DNA of 64,000 nt from Lithodes maja (lineage: Eukaryota; Arthropoda; Malacostraca; Decapoda; Lithodidae). The stretch covers positions 1-64,000 of the forward strand of contig JBAKBP010012338.1 in the NCBI GenBank assembly GCA_037953745.1. Reading direction: 5' to 3'. The position numbers and the translations under genes are program-made. The notes beneath the pieces were generated by a model that was not told where the DNA came from, did not search any database, and saw only the letters and a program-made list of their open reading frames with translations. Shown here piece by piece: positions 31,140-42,600 of this stretch (positions are counted from its first letter, which is position 1; every line of letters starts with the position of its first letter).

Positions 31140-32958
31140 TGTGACGCACCCAGTGCGTGGCAACGCAACCTGCTTGTACTCCTTGGTACTCCACTGTACC
31201 GCCACTGTGTGGTACCGCTGTACCGCTGTACCGTGCTGGCTGCTTATATTGAGTGTGACAACGTATAACTATGTTCTTTGTATCTCTGCAAAGGTCTCGT
31301 CATGTGCTAACCAGTGGTGGGTTTTGTTTTAAGCCATGTCGAGACCTTCCATTTAATATGTAGTATCAATAGAGAAGTTGATAGATAAGACAATGGGAGT
31401 TCAGAGAGAGAGAGTGAGTTAGTTTTCAGAGCGAGAGGGTAGCAACGCGCCACGCTGCCGGAGTGGTGGTTGCCAGACGTATGGACCGGTTGGCAGCCTT
31501 GCGCTTATAGCTAGGTGCGACAGGGTTGGTAGTCCATTGCCGCCTGCCTATGCTGCCTGGGTTGCCCATGTTGTCGTACTGCACATTGCCTGGAGGCTCG
31601 CTGTGTGTTCCATGATCAGGTTGCCTAGAACCTTTGAGATTCTAACATCCCTTGCCCTCTCTCCCAATTTCTCACGGTTGCACTCTTTCTCTCTGACGAC
31701 ATTACTCTCATTTCATTCTTCTCTCTATTTAAATGCATACCCTTCCCTTGAGGTCCTAAAGGAGTTTCAGCACTCACCTCTCGTATTACTCTTAGGACAA
31801 GCATATATTTACATGTATTAGATTTAAGGGGTTAATGTGAACAGCGATCTTCTTGATGAGGATAGTTGGTGAACGTTCTACATGTTCACGAGTTATATGC
31901 CCAGCTCATCATCCAATTTGTGACTAGACTAGTGCCATGTGTAAGAGCCCGACCATGCCCAGGAGTTGTCTGTAGAGGGGCGAGGACTTAGCCTTGATTT
32001 GCCTACCGAGCCAGGAGCGAGTGCAGTACCAGAGACTACAGCTCGCTCGTAGTGCCGGTATAGTAGAGTAACGTAATTTATCTGTCCTTGTGTTCTCTGC
32101 AGTCTTTTCCTGGGTTCTCGCTTTCGGTGCTGGGACTCGTTGTTCCTGTGACTTGGCCTGCTAGCTAGAACACATGGGGATGATGAGTGGGTGATATCTT
32201 TATTTTACTATGCATTGCAGCTCTCTTTAAGTATATGTATGTAACACTTTACAATACACATTACTCACACACAAGACAACACTATTAATACTTTCATGTA
32301 TCAATTAACTACACTGTCGTTTTGCTGCTGTGTCCGGAGTTCTATTGCGTAGGGCGCATACGGACTCAGAGGGGAGACAGAGTGAGAGAAGCGAAGTAGC
32401 CTATGCGGTAGTAGGCTACCGGCGCAGTACTGTTGCCTGCAACCTTTTAGTTATTCCAAGTATAGATTCATTATTATAATAAGTGACTACTATTTATGTT
32501 CCTTCCATGTGTATTATTAGGTATCTACTGGATCATGAACATCTTGTATGCTACATGCTAGTGCATGTTAGTAGGGGACAGTTATTCTAGTGCACGCGCT
32601 TTCAAGTAGGCGTGTACATTTGTCATTTAGCATTTCACTGTCATACCTTTAGCCTGCTTCTATTCTACATTATTAGAGGCTTAATATTAACGTAGTTTCT
32701 TGAGTATTGCATTTCTTTAGTCATAACGTAACCTATAAATGTCTGAGGGAGTTTAGCCTCATAGCCTACCCCTGTTGTACACTTTCGCCGAGTTAAGGTA
32801 CCTCGTTACCATAGACGATAACTCTGTAGGGCGTTGGTGCTTTTGTTGTCTGGAGCATATAGTATTTGGGACTGGAATCGAGCGTGTCGTTGTCACATAA
32901 GCCATTTCTGTCCTACGATCAAGAATCCCGAATATGTATTGCCGATCCAGCCGTAACA
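31140..32958 (+). repeat. Gypsy A2 5' LTR
   Basis: 1819 bp, TGTGACGCACC to CCGTAACA. The primer site follows at 32959. Confidence 0.95.
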
Positions 32959-33201
32959 AAATGGCGACCTTGCACAAGATTCAGTAGTATCCTATCACAT
33001 GTTTTTTGGAGAACTATTCTATGCTACCTAGTAGAGCTGGCTAGAATTTTCTTGCATATTGGAGGAATTTTTATTGTGTCATTATTGTATTGGTGGACTT
33101 GCAGATTGTTTCGTTGGGGGTGTCTAGAGTAGAGTCATTCAAGCATCTTTAGCATTTTGTGAGTCGAGACTGCAATTAGTAATAAGCACTTTTTTTTTTT
33201 T

Positions 33202-33390
33202 ATGAACAGCAATTGTATAACCAGCACTATGTCTAATGACTCATCATTTACGGGGGAGGATAACACGGTACAGCCTAGTAACCAGCAAGTACAACAGATG
33301 TTTAGGGAGGGGAGTGTTATAAGTGGAGAGAGGGATGCCCGGGCATTTTTGCAGACACCTTTGACCGAACAGCGCCTGCAGGCTATTGAT
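33202..33390 (+). pseudogene. Gypsy A2 gag, first 63 codons
   Basis: Same start as in A1 (MNSNCITSTMSNDSS). The frame is cut after QRLQAID by the poly(A) tail of the antisense LINE. Confidence 0.9.
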
Positions 33391-35436
33391 TTTTTTTTTT
33401 TTTTTTTTTTTTCTATGTGATTGAGGGAGGCAAAAGGCATAACTGCCTATAGCGAGTGCCTCCCCCATAGTTGAAAGAGTGACAGGGCCAAAATCAAGGG
33501 ACGTTCGAGCCAAAATGCCTGGACACACGGAGTTTGAAGCAATTTAAGTCGTAGGAAGAGGGAAAGACTGATTCTGGGAGAGAGTTCCAGAGCTCAGCTG
33601 TTGAGTAGAAGAAAGTTTGAGAGTAACGTTTCACTCTTGGGTTGGAGAGTTGCACAGAGTAGGGGTGGGATTGAGTTGCAAGACGGGTACCACGTGCCCT
33701 ACGTAAAGGAGGTGGTATGCACTGGGATAGCTCTGAGGAACACTGATTATTATAGTAGCGATAGAATAGCGAGAGAGATGCAACATTGCGGCGGAGAGAG
33801 AGAGATTGCAGAGAGTTGGTGAGTGGACGGGAGTTAATGATACGAAAGCCCTTCCTTTCAACTTTGTCTAGGAGAGCGGTGTGAGAGGAACCTCCCCACA
33901 CATGTGAACAATACTCAATACAAGGGCGCACTATGCCCCTGTACAGAGCAAGAAGCTGTGCAGGGGAAAAGAACCCCCTGAGGCGGTTGAGCACACCCAG
34001 CTTCTGGGAGGCTGCCTTAGCAAGACTGGTAATATGGTCCTTCCAAATGAGAGCAGAAGAAAAAGAGACACCAAGAATATTGAGAGAAGATGAAGGGTTG
34101 ATTTTTGTATTGTTGAAGAATAAGGGATAGTCCGCTGGGAGATCCTGACGGGTAGATAGATGGAGAAATTGGGTTTTGGAAGCATTAAAGTTAACAAGGT
34201 TTTCTCTGCCCCAATTGGAAATTGTATTTAGATCAGAATTTAAGAGTTCTATGGCTTCATTACGTTTGTTGTTGAGAGATTGCTGGCTGGGGCGTTCTGA
34301 AAAACTAATGGAGTAGTGTAAGGTTGAGTCGTCTGCGTATGAATGGATGGGAATTAAGGTACAGTTAAGGAGATCATTTATAAAAATTAGAAAGAGAATA
34401 GGAGATAGGACAGAGCCCTGAGGAACACCGGAGTTTATAGGGTGAGGAAGTGAACAATGGCCGTCCACAACCGCGGCTATAGAACGGCCGGAAAGGAAAT
34501 TAGAGACAAAGGCACAGATGGAGGGATAGAAACCGAAGGAGGGTAGTTTAGAAATTAAAGATTTATGCCAGACTCTATCGAAGGCTTTCGATATGTCTAG
34601 TGCAATAGAAAAAGTCTCACCGAAGTCCCGAAAGGAGGATGACCAAGAGTTAGTAAGATATGAAAGAAGATCACCAGTAGAGCGACCCTTAAGGAAGCCA
34701 TACTGGCGATCTGAGAGCAGATTATGAGAAGAGAAATGCTTAAGAAATTTGGAAGCAAGAATAGTTTCAAAAACTTTAGAAAGACAAGAGATAAGAGCAA
34801 TTGGACGATAGTTGGAGGGTTGAGAGCGGTCACCCTTCTTTGGGACAGGTTGAATGTGAGCAAACTTCCAGCATGAAGGGAAGACGTTAGAGGATAGACA
34901 GAGACGAAAGAGTTTGCCTAGGCAGGGAGTCAGCACGGAAGCACAGTTTTTGAGAACAACAGGAGGAACACCGTCCGGACCGTACGCCTTATTAGTGTTA
35001 AGCCCAGAGAGGGTAAAAAGTACATCTTTAGAAGAGATTAGGATATTAGGCATAAGTAAGAGAGAGGAGGGCGGAGAGGGAGGAATAGCACCGGAATCAT
35101 CCAAGGTGGAGTTTCTAGCAAAAGTTTGAGCGAAGAGTTTAGCTTTGTCAGAGGAAGAAGTGATGGTTGAGCCATCAGAGTGGGAAAGGGGAGGGAAAGA
35201 CGAGGAAGAGAAATTGTTGGAGAGGTTTTTGGCTAGATGCCAGAAAGCTTGGGAAGAGCTAGAGTTGGATAGTTCAGTGCATTTATTATTGATGAAAGAG
35301 TGTTTGGCAAGTCGAAGAACAGATTTGGCTTGATTCCGGGCAGAAACATATGAAGAATGAGAGTCTTGAGTTTTAAGGCGTCGGTACCGTTTGAATGCTT
35401 CCTCCTTATTGCGGACAGCAGTAGAACAGGCGTGAG
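33391..35436 (-). mobile_element. 5'-truncated LINE in Gypsy A2 gag
   Basis: Minus-strand non-LTR element. Its poly(A) tail is the T run at 33391-33412, and its 5' end is cut in the linker before the RT domain. Compared with A1, the gag flanks lack two or three bases and show no target duplication, so integration caused a tiny deletion. The truncated 5' end joins TACGGTCTTCGC of gag directly. Confidence 0.85.
33494..35436 (-). pseudogene. LINE reverse transcriptase, nearly intact frame
   Basis: About 648 codons open to the truncated 5' end. Visible parts are a linker (RNKEEAFKRYRRLKTQDSHS), RT fingers (GLNTNKAYGPDGVPPVVLKN, FAHIQPVPKKGDRSQPSNYR), ALDISKAFDRVWHKSL, SGVPQGSVLSPILFLIFIND, the active site YADD (in HSYADDSTLHYS), and the C-terminal domain (LYRGIVRPCIEYCSHVWGGS). 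All RT motifs look intact. The endonuclease is missing because the copy is 5'-truncated, so it is not autonomous. Jockey/CR1 superfamily; the clade is not resolved. The open frame extends further upstream, to 35581, but that part is antisense gag. Confidence 0.9.
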
Positions 35437-37625
35437 TACGGTCTTCGCTGTTTAGCCACGGTTTTGGGGCGGGACTGTCCTGACAGTTGGCCCAAGAAGA
35501 ATTTGGTGGCATGTTTGTTGGGTGATGGCGATGGGGCGGTGGGTGGAGTGGGGTCTTGGGGGGTTCCCTCCAAGCCTCCATTCCACTCTACCCCTGAGCT
35601 GGGCCCTCAGCCAGCGAGTCTTAGCACGATGCAGCAGGAGGGTTCTCAAGGGCAAGCTGGCTTACCCGTAAACACGTCTCGGTGTGGATCCCCCATTTTG
35701 TGCTCTCCCCCCCCAGGCCTGTCTCCTGAGATGTTATTTCAGCTAGAACTAGCTAAGTTTAAGCTGCAGGAGACTCAGATACAACAGGCTAGTATAGAAC
35801 GCATAGAGGTTGCTAGAATCCAAGCCAATCAGGATGCAACCAGGTACCAGGCTGAAATGGATGTCGAGAAGTCTAGAGTAGAGACCACGGGGCGTCATCT
35901 CGGTGGTGGGCACCGGGTTACAGACTCACTTTCGCATTTAATTAAGTTAGTACCCGCATTTGATGAGACAGCAGTGACTGAGTTTTTTGCTCGTTTCGAA
36001 AAGAAGTGTCGTGAGTATGACTGGCCGGAGGTTAAATGGGCAGCATTAGTTTCATCACGTCTAGTGGGTAAGGGGTTGAAAGCCTACGATGCACTGTCAC
36101 TGGACGAGAGTGTAGTGTATGGACTGGTGAAGGAGGCTGTGCTCCGGGCCTACGAACTGCAACCCGAAACTTATAGATTGAAGTTCCGTGGCGTGAATAA
36201 GAAGAGCGACGTCAGTTTTATGGAGCACGCACGGGACTTAACAGATGCAGGTAATAACTGGTTTCGGTCCGAGCACGCAGAGTCGGCTGAGGAAATTAAG
36301 CAACTTTTCTATCTGGAACAGTTTTACAAATGTACTGGAACCGATCTAACGCTGAACATTAAGGAAAAATGTCCCAAGACAGTAGAGGAGGCTGCCAAGA
36401 TGGCAGACCTCAGATTATCATTGATTCGTGGTTGCGGTGCCGCTCAGAGGGCTGAGTCAGGGCAGAAGGGGCGCTATACCCCACCCACCAGAGTTTTCGA
36501 TAATAACAAATCCTATGACACACATAACCACACTAAATGCATTGCACCTAATAACACCTACAAACACAAGCCTCTCCCGTTTACTAAAGGTCAGGCCCCT
36601 TCTTCGCCCGCACAAGGGAAGAAGCCCATTGGGGATGTGAAATGTTACAAATGTCAGAAGCTAGGCCATTATTCACGTGAGTGCCCTAGTAACACTCCCG
36701 CTAAGCCGGTGTCATTGGTTCACAGTATCGGTGTGTCTCTGAAGGCTGCAGCAACTGCCCGGGGTAGGTTGTCAGCAGCTGAGGCACACGCGGTAAAGAA
36801 GCGTACGGAAGGCTCGACACCTGTCCGGGACACTTTCTGTAGCCATCGGGGGCACGGGTTTGTGAGCTGGGGGAGTGAACTACGGAGGGTTGACTTGCTG
36901 AGGGATACGGGGGCTTCGCAAACTTTGTTGAGGAACTTCACAGGGAAACCGATAAATGCGGCCAGAGTTGTTGTGGTGCAGGGTATAAATGCTACGAGGT
37001 CATACCCACTTGTGAGGTTGGAGTTGAGAGTGGGAGAGGTGTGCAGGGAGCTGGATGTAGGGATCGTTGAGTGTTTGCCAGTTGAGGGCGTCGACCTTCT
37101 TCTCGGCAACGACTTTGCGGTGCCCACTTCCGGGACTCCACCCTTAGTCGTTACCGAGAGGGCGGCCGACGTGGATGGTGAGAATCGGGAATGGGTTGGG
37201 AGGTGCCAACAGGATAAGATGGCCTGTGTGGTAACCCGATCTCGCTCTGCGGCTCCTGCACAGCCTAGCACTCAACCTCGGGGACAGTGGAGGAAGGATC
37301 AGGAGAAGGTTGCTAAGGGCAAGAAAAGGGACATTGATTCTGCTGCACTTCTCGGTGATTCGGTACTTGGACCTATAATAAACACGGGAGTTGACTCTGG
37401 CCCAGATATGGTGTGTAACAAGGCAGAGTTGGGTAAGACTTCGCGTGAGGCAAGAGCTGTAGCGAGAGCCACTAAGGCAGTAGAGCCTACTAGCCGGGGT
37501 AATGTCTTATTACAAAACCATCTTGATGCATTGACGCCCAGGGACATTAGTGAGCAGCAGCTGCAAGACGCTAGCCTAGCTCGTTATAGCAATGGTGCCA
37601 TAGAGTTGGAGGAAGATGGGGATGC
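35437..37625 (+). pseudogene. Gypsy A2 gag-protease piece
   Basis: Continues gag after the LINE with TVLGRDCPDSWPKKN-type sequence, through the CCHC knuckle (CYKCQKLGHYSREC) and the protease (RDTGASQTLL), to EEDGDA, where Gypsy B1 begins. It is nearly identical to A1 residues 67-794. Confidence 0.9.
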
Positions 37626-39463
37626 TGTGACGCATGTCGAGTATGAGCATGCTGTACAGAACGCCCAGTCAGGCCCCACTCTCGCTAGGATCGTCAGGGC
37701 AGGAACTTTGGCTGTAGTCTGTGTAGAGTTTCCTAACTCAGTTTATGTGAACCGTTGTACTAAAAGTATTATCATTATGTATTTTGTTTTCTTCTAAGTC
37801 AACGAGTTCTATTTTATATCATTAGATATAAGTATTGTGTGTGGGACTTGTATGTAATGATGAGAGGAGGGATATTACGTGGCGTGGGGTCGGTGAGTGC
37901 GCCACGCGGGCCGGTAGGCCTAATTCCCTCCTCCCTTCCTCCCTTTCAGCGCGTGGGAAGTTCTTTGTCAATCCCAGATTGAGAGAATATGACGTCATGA
38001 TTGCCAGTGGGCGGTCCTTAAGTAGTTTGAGATATGCCGCTAGAGGGCCGAGTATAAAAAGAGAGGTTTTTGCCACCATGCTTCAGAACTCATCAGGCAA
38101 AGCGACCTCTCATATCCCTTGCAACTATCCATATTCTTCCGACTGATGTGAACTTTCTCTACTCTCTGAACAGCCTACCTTCTTCTCTTCTCGTCCCTGT
38201 ATAACCTCAATGACCCCTTTGGTGCAGATTTAGTCAGCCAAAGTATTATCGCTTGAGTTCTCACGAGATAAGTGCCTGTTAGATAGCCTATTTTTGGAAG
38301 GGTTAACTAGAATAGGATTGATTGATGTTTGTTGCACTCGTATATGCATTTCCCTGTGTGCGATTATTCATGTTCCTGTTTTCTGCTGGTTTAGGCAATG
38401 CTAGACTGGGATAGGGTTCCTCGAGTTGTGATTTCCTATGAGTGCTAGGTTGGTTGAACCAGCACAATTGCAACGGAGACGTGGGAAGCCTAGGGGGTCT
38501 TTTTGATTGTGTACCGTGGGAGTTTAGCACTGTGTTGCGAGTGAGGGCTTTTGCCTGTGCCACCCAACACTGTGCTATCTCATTTGCTTGACTTTGAGAG
38601 GATCGCCAGGAGAGAACCAGATACTAGTGATCTGGATCTCTCAAGAGAGCATCCCGTCAATTACCGTAATTTGGCCGCACAGTCTTAAGGACCTCGCTAG
38701 GCTACGAGCCGCTTGCTCAGCCATTGTCTCTTAACCTTAGATATCCCAGCTAGACTTTGCTCGACCAGCAGATACAGCATAGTATTAAAGCTTCTCCTTA
38801 TGTATATTATTGTTTAAGCACTATTGATTTCATGTGTGGCACGCTTAGCTACTTCAGAGATTAGTGGCCCACGAGCACAATCTTAGTAGGCTATTGCCAG
38901 TGCATTGTCGGAGTACTTCTTCTTAATGTTTGCCATATCCTATTGCTTATTCTTATAATTCTTCTTATGTCAATTAAAGCCTTTAATTACCAGTGAGTTA
39001 GTCATTAAATTGCTGTTCAAAATCCGATACTTACTTCTTATGAGTATTCGAGAAGCATCTAACTTATCAGAAGATTCCTTGCTTGATGCTCGAGGACTAT
39101 TGTTTAACGTAACGTAATAGTGCCGATCCGAAGTAGAGGGTGGAGGACTTCTTAAGTTCTTAGTTCAAGGGTGGATTACTTCGGCTTCGGCCAACACTAT
39201 TCTTTAGTGTTGTAGTACTTTCTTCTTTGTTTGATTGTTGACCAGACTAGATAACTCCCGTCTTGCTATTAGTCTGTTGTGTGAAACGCTAGTACCGAGT
39301 TCTTGTATACCCCGTTATAGCAGATAGAACTCTGGAGGGTAGTGGCGTTTTTTGTTCGGCTGGCAGTACTCTGGGGTTGGGATCGTGTGTTTCCGTTGTG
39401 GCAGCGAGCCATACTCGAGTCCTGTGTAAGAGCCCTAGTGTACCCGAGTGCCCGGTCGTAACA
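37626..39463 (+). repeat. Gypsy B1 5' LTR
   Basis: 1838 bp. Contains a recognisable promoter (see 37990-38095). The sequence is unrelated to the family A LTR except at the ends and near the 3' end (GTAAGAGCCC, CGTAACA). Confidence 0.95.
37990..38095 (+). promoter_or_regulatory. Gypsy B LTR promoter with CRE and TATA box
   Basis: TGACGTCA, a perfect cAMP-response-type site, lies at about 37991-37998. GTATAAAAAG, a strong TATA box, lies at about 38051-38060. About 30 bases downstream is TTCAGAACTCATCAG, which offers initiator-like TCA sites. The same arrangement is repeated in the 3' LTR (about 44366-44470) and, inverted, in Gypsy B2 (TGACGTCA near 61226, TATA box near 61170). Confidence 0.7.
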
Positions 39464-39482
39464 AATGGCGACCTTGCTTAGG
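39464..39482 (+). promoter_or_regulatory. Primer-binding site of Gypsy B1
   Basis: TGGCGACCTTGCTTAGG begins two or three bases after the LTR. It shares its first twelve bases with family A, so both probably use the same tRNA. Confidence 0.7.
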
Positions 39483-39664
39483 ATTTTGTGAACAGTATAA
39501 TTTTTTGCAGAGTTGTACAACATTTGTTTGTTCGTACTTTAGCGTACATATTGAAGAATATTTTTTTTGTAAGGCAATTAGGAGAGCATTTAAGAGACTC
39601 CAGTTAATTTAGTAATTAGTGCTTGCATAAGGGAGTTTAACACTTTTGTCTCGAGAATTTTTTA

Positions 39665-42600
39665 GTGAACTTCAGTATGTCGGGCCCTAGTACTGACGAG
39701 GAGCGAGAGATGCTAAGTGAGGAGGTGCCGTTAGTAACTAGTGAGGAGGATGCTAGACTTTTTGTGAGTAAGCGGTACCATGTGACGGAGGAGAGGCTGA
39801 CTGGGGTGAATGTTTATGGCTTGCACCTGATAGCCAAGGTTTTGGGTCTATCCAATGTAGGAGGGATGTCCAAGGGGGAGCTGATTTCCTGGGTGTTGCG
39901 TGGGCGACATGGGGTTTCGGAGGAGAGGGCGTTTGGGGGGGTTCCTCCCCAGATCCCCTCTCACTCGACTCCCACAGTGCCGTCCACTCAGTTGCCGGAG
40001 GTTAGCACTCTCCCACAGAGGGATGAGCATTGGAAGATTGGAGTGCCCTCGGGCGGTGCGTATGGTGGTTCCCCAGTTCTTGCCCCCCCTCCTTCAGTAG
40101 TGGCAGCTCCCTCTTCCGGCCTGTCTCCTGAGATGATATTTAAACTCGAGCTTGCTAAAATGGAGAATGAGGCTAGGAAGCAGGAGATGGAGAATGAGTC
40201 TAGGAGGCAGGAGAATGAGACTAAGAGGCATGAGATTGAGGTTGAGGCTAGGAAGCAGGAGAATGAGACTAGGAGGCATGAGATTGAGGCTGAGACTAGG
40301 AGGCACGAGGCTGAGCTTAGATACGACTCCGAGAAATATTGTGCTCAGATAGACTTAGATAAGACTCGTGCAGAGTCGACAGGGATTCGGATGGGCCGGG
40401 AGGGCCAAGTAAGAGAACAGTCCTTGTCTCACTTAGTCAAATTGGTGCCGGCATTTAGTGAAACTGAAGTCACAGAATTTTTTAATCGTTTTGAGAAGAA
40501 GTGTAGGGAGCATAATTGGCCTGAAGAGAAGTGGGCAGCTCTAGTCTCCTCAAGACTTACGGGTAAGGGTCTGAAGGCTTATGATGCACTGCCTTTAGAG
40601 TCTTGCATTGACTACCCAGTATTGAAGAGAGCTGTCCTACGGGCATACGAGTTGCAACCAGAAACATATCGATTGAAGTTTCGGGGTGTTACGAAGACTA
40701 GGGAGGCGACCTTTCTTGAACATGCCCGGGACTTAAAAGATGCACTTGCTAACTGGACACGTTCTGAGAAAGCTGAGACGGCCGAACAGTTGACTGAGCT
40801 GTTTCTGCTCGAGCAGTTTTATAAGTGTACTGGTGCAGATATGACTTTAACTATTAAAGAAAAGAACCCTAAAACTCTACAGGAGGCAGCTGAGATGGCT
40901 GACCTCCGGCTATCATTAATTCGTGGGTGCGGGTCTGCCCAGCGTAGTGAGGCAGGTAACAAGGGGCGTGACACCCCACCCCCCCGAGTTAGTGATATAC
41001 ATTATGCAAACAAGTACAAGAGCTATGATACCAAGACTGACCACAAGACTAACACCGTCCCATTTAAGAAGGGGCCGGGCCCTTCCCAGTACCAAGGGAA
41101 GCCCAGAGGGGAGTTGGAGTGTTATCTTTGTCATGAAAAGGGGCACTTTGCAAGAGTCTGTCCTAGCAAACCACCTACAGCAGCTGTGTCTTTGGCCTGC
41201 AACATTGGTGTGTCTCCGAAGTCTTCTGAGTTTGCCCGGGGCAGTTCGTCAGAGGCTGAGGCACAGCCAATGCAGAAACACCTGAGAGGCTCGAACCCTG
41301 CTCAGGATGTTTTTTGCGACCATAGAGGACGGGGTTGCGTGATGTGGGCGGGGCGCAAGCATGGAGTAGAGGTCTTGCGTGATACAGGTGCTTCCCAGAC
41401 TCTGATGAACAATTTGACTGGCTACCCTATAAATGCGGCTCGGGTGGTAGTGGTGCAGGGTATTAATGCAACTCGGTCATACCCGCTGGTGCGGTTGGAG
41501 TTGGAGGTGGATGGTGTGACACGTGAATTGGATGTTGGGATTGTGGAGAAACTGCCAGTGGAGGGCGTCGACCTTCTTCTCGGTAACGACTTTGCAATGC
41601 CCGCTTCTGAGGTTCTACCCTTAGTCGTTGCCGAGAGGACGGCCGACGTGAGTGGGGGAGAGCAAGAGTGTGTCGAGCGGTGCCAGGCACAACCCATGGC
41701 GTGTGCTGTCACCCGGGCTCGGACAGCTAAAGTGTCACAGCCTAGTCCTCCGTCTTCAGACCAGCAGAGGAACGATCAACAGGAGGAGGCTAAAGCTGGA
41801 GTTGGTTTTAAGAGTTTTGACTCGGCGGCTCTCCTGGGTGATTTAGTATTGGCACCTATGTTGGAGTCTGGAGAGGCCCCAGGACCTGTCACAGTTAGTG
41901 AGGAGGTAGGGCCGGAAGAGACTCCGAGGCAGCAACGTTGCACACGGAGAGAAAAAAGGGTTGCTCAGTTTGATATTGGGGAAGGACTTGGGTTGCTTCG
42001 GAAGCATCTAGACAGGTTGGCTCCCTCAGATATTTGTAAACTGCAGTTGGAGGATCCGGAAGTTCAGAAGTGTGGTAATGGTGCTGTCGAGATTAAACAC
42101 GAGGACGGGGAAGCATGTCATGTGAACCTGTTGGAGGAGTTTGTGAGGCAACCACCTGAGCAGCCTACTGTCCCTGCGTTGGTCTGCCGCGGCCAAGGTG
42201 GAGAAGGAGAGGGGGGCAGTAGGGCACAGGTGGAGGAGAGTAGGGATTGTCATGTCTCGGCGAAGCAGTGGGCGGGGGACACGAGTCTGGTGGCTGTGGA
42301 AGCGCTAGAGCACCTGTCTGAGCAGCAGTGTGCAGCACTCCAGCACCAGCTCGGTTCATACCCCACTGGTCGTGCCGAGCCCCTGAGTCTCACAACTCGG
42401 GCGGTGCAAGATGTTCCACGGGCAGGTCACGTGACTGTTGAAAGACCGTTAGCCTCGTTGTTTCGGTGGTTTAAGGTGGGCGACGAGGCCTTGGCATGGT
42501 TGCCAGGTCAGGGTCGACCCATGGCTGCCAAGGGTGGTGGTCAAAAGGAGGACATTGAGCAGATTGGTAAGGTCGGCTGTGGTATCGCAGTGCCCGGTCG

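Noticed and set aside
33601..35333. Plus-strand frames opposite the LINE RT in Gypsy A2
   Set aside because: Short, with no motifs, antisense to an RT frame with all catalytic motifs.
37622..37797. C-terminal extension of Gypsy A2 gag-protease after EEDGDA
   Set aside because: These codons (VTHVEYEHAVQ..) are read-through into the Gypsy B1 LTR, not part of the A protein.
39848..40306. Minus-strand frames opposite the Gypsy B coiled-coil repeat
   Set aside because: They are by-products of the repetitive coding sequence on the plus strand.
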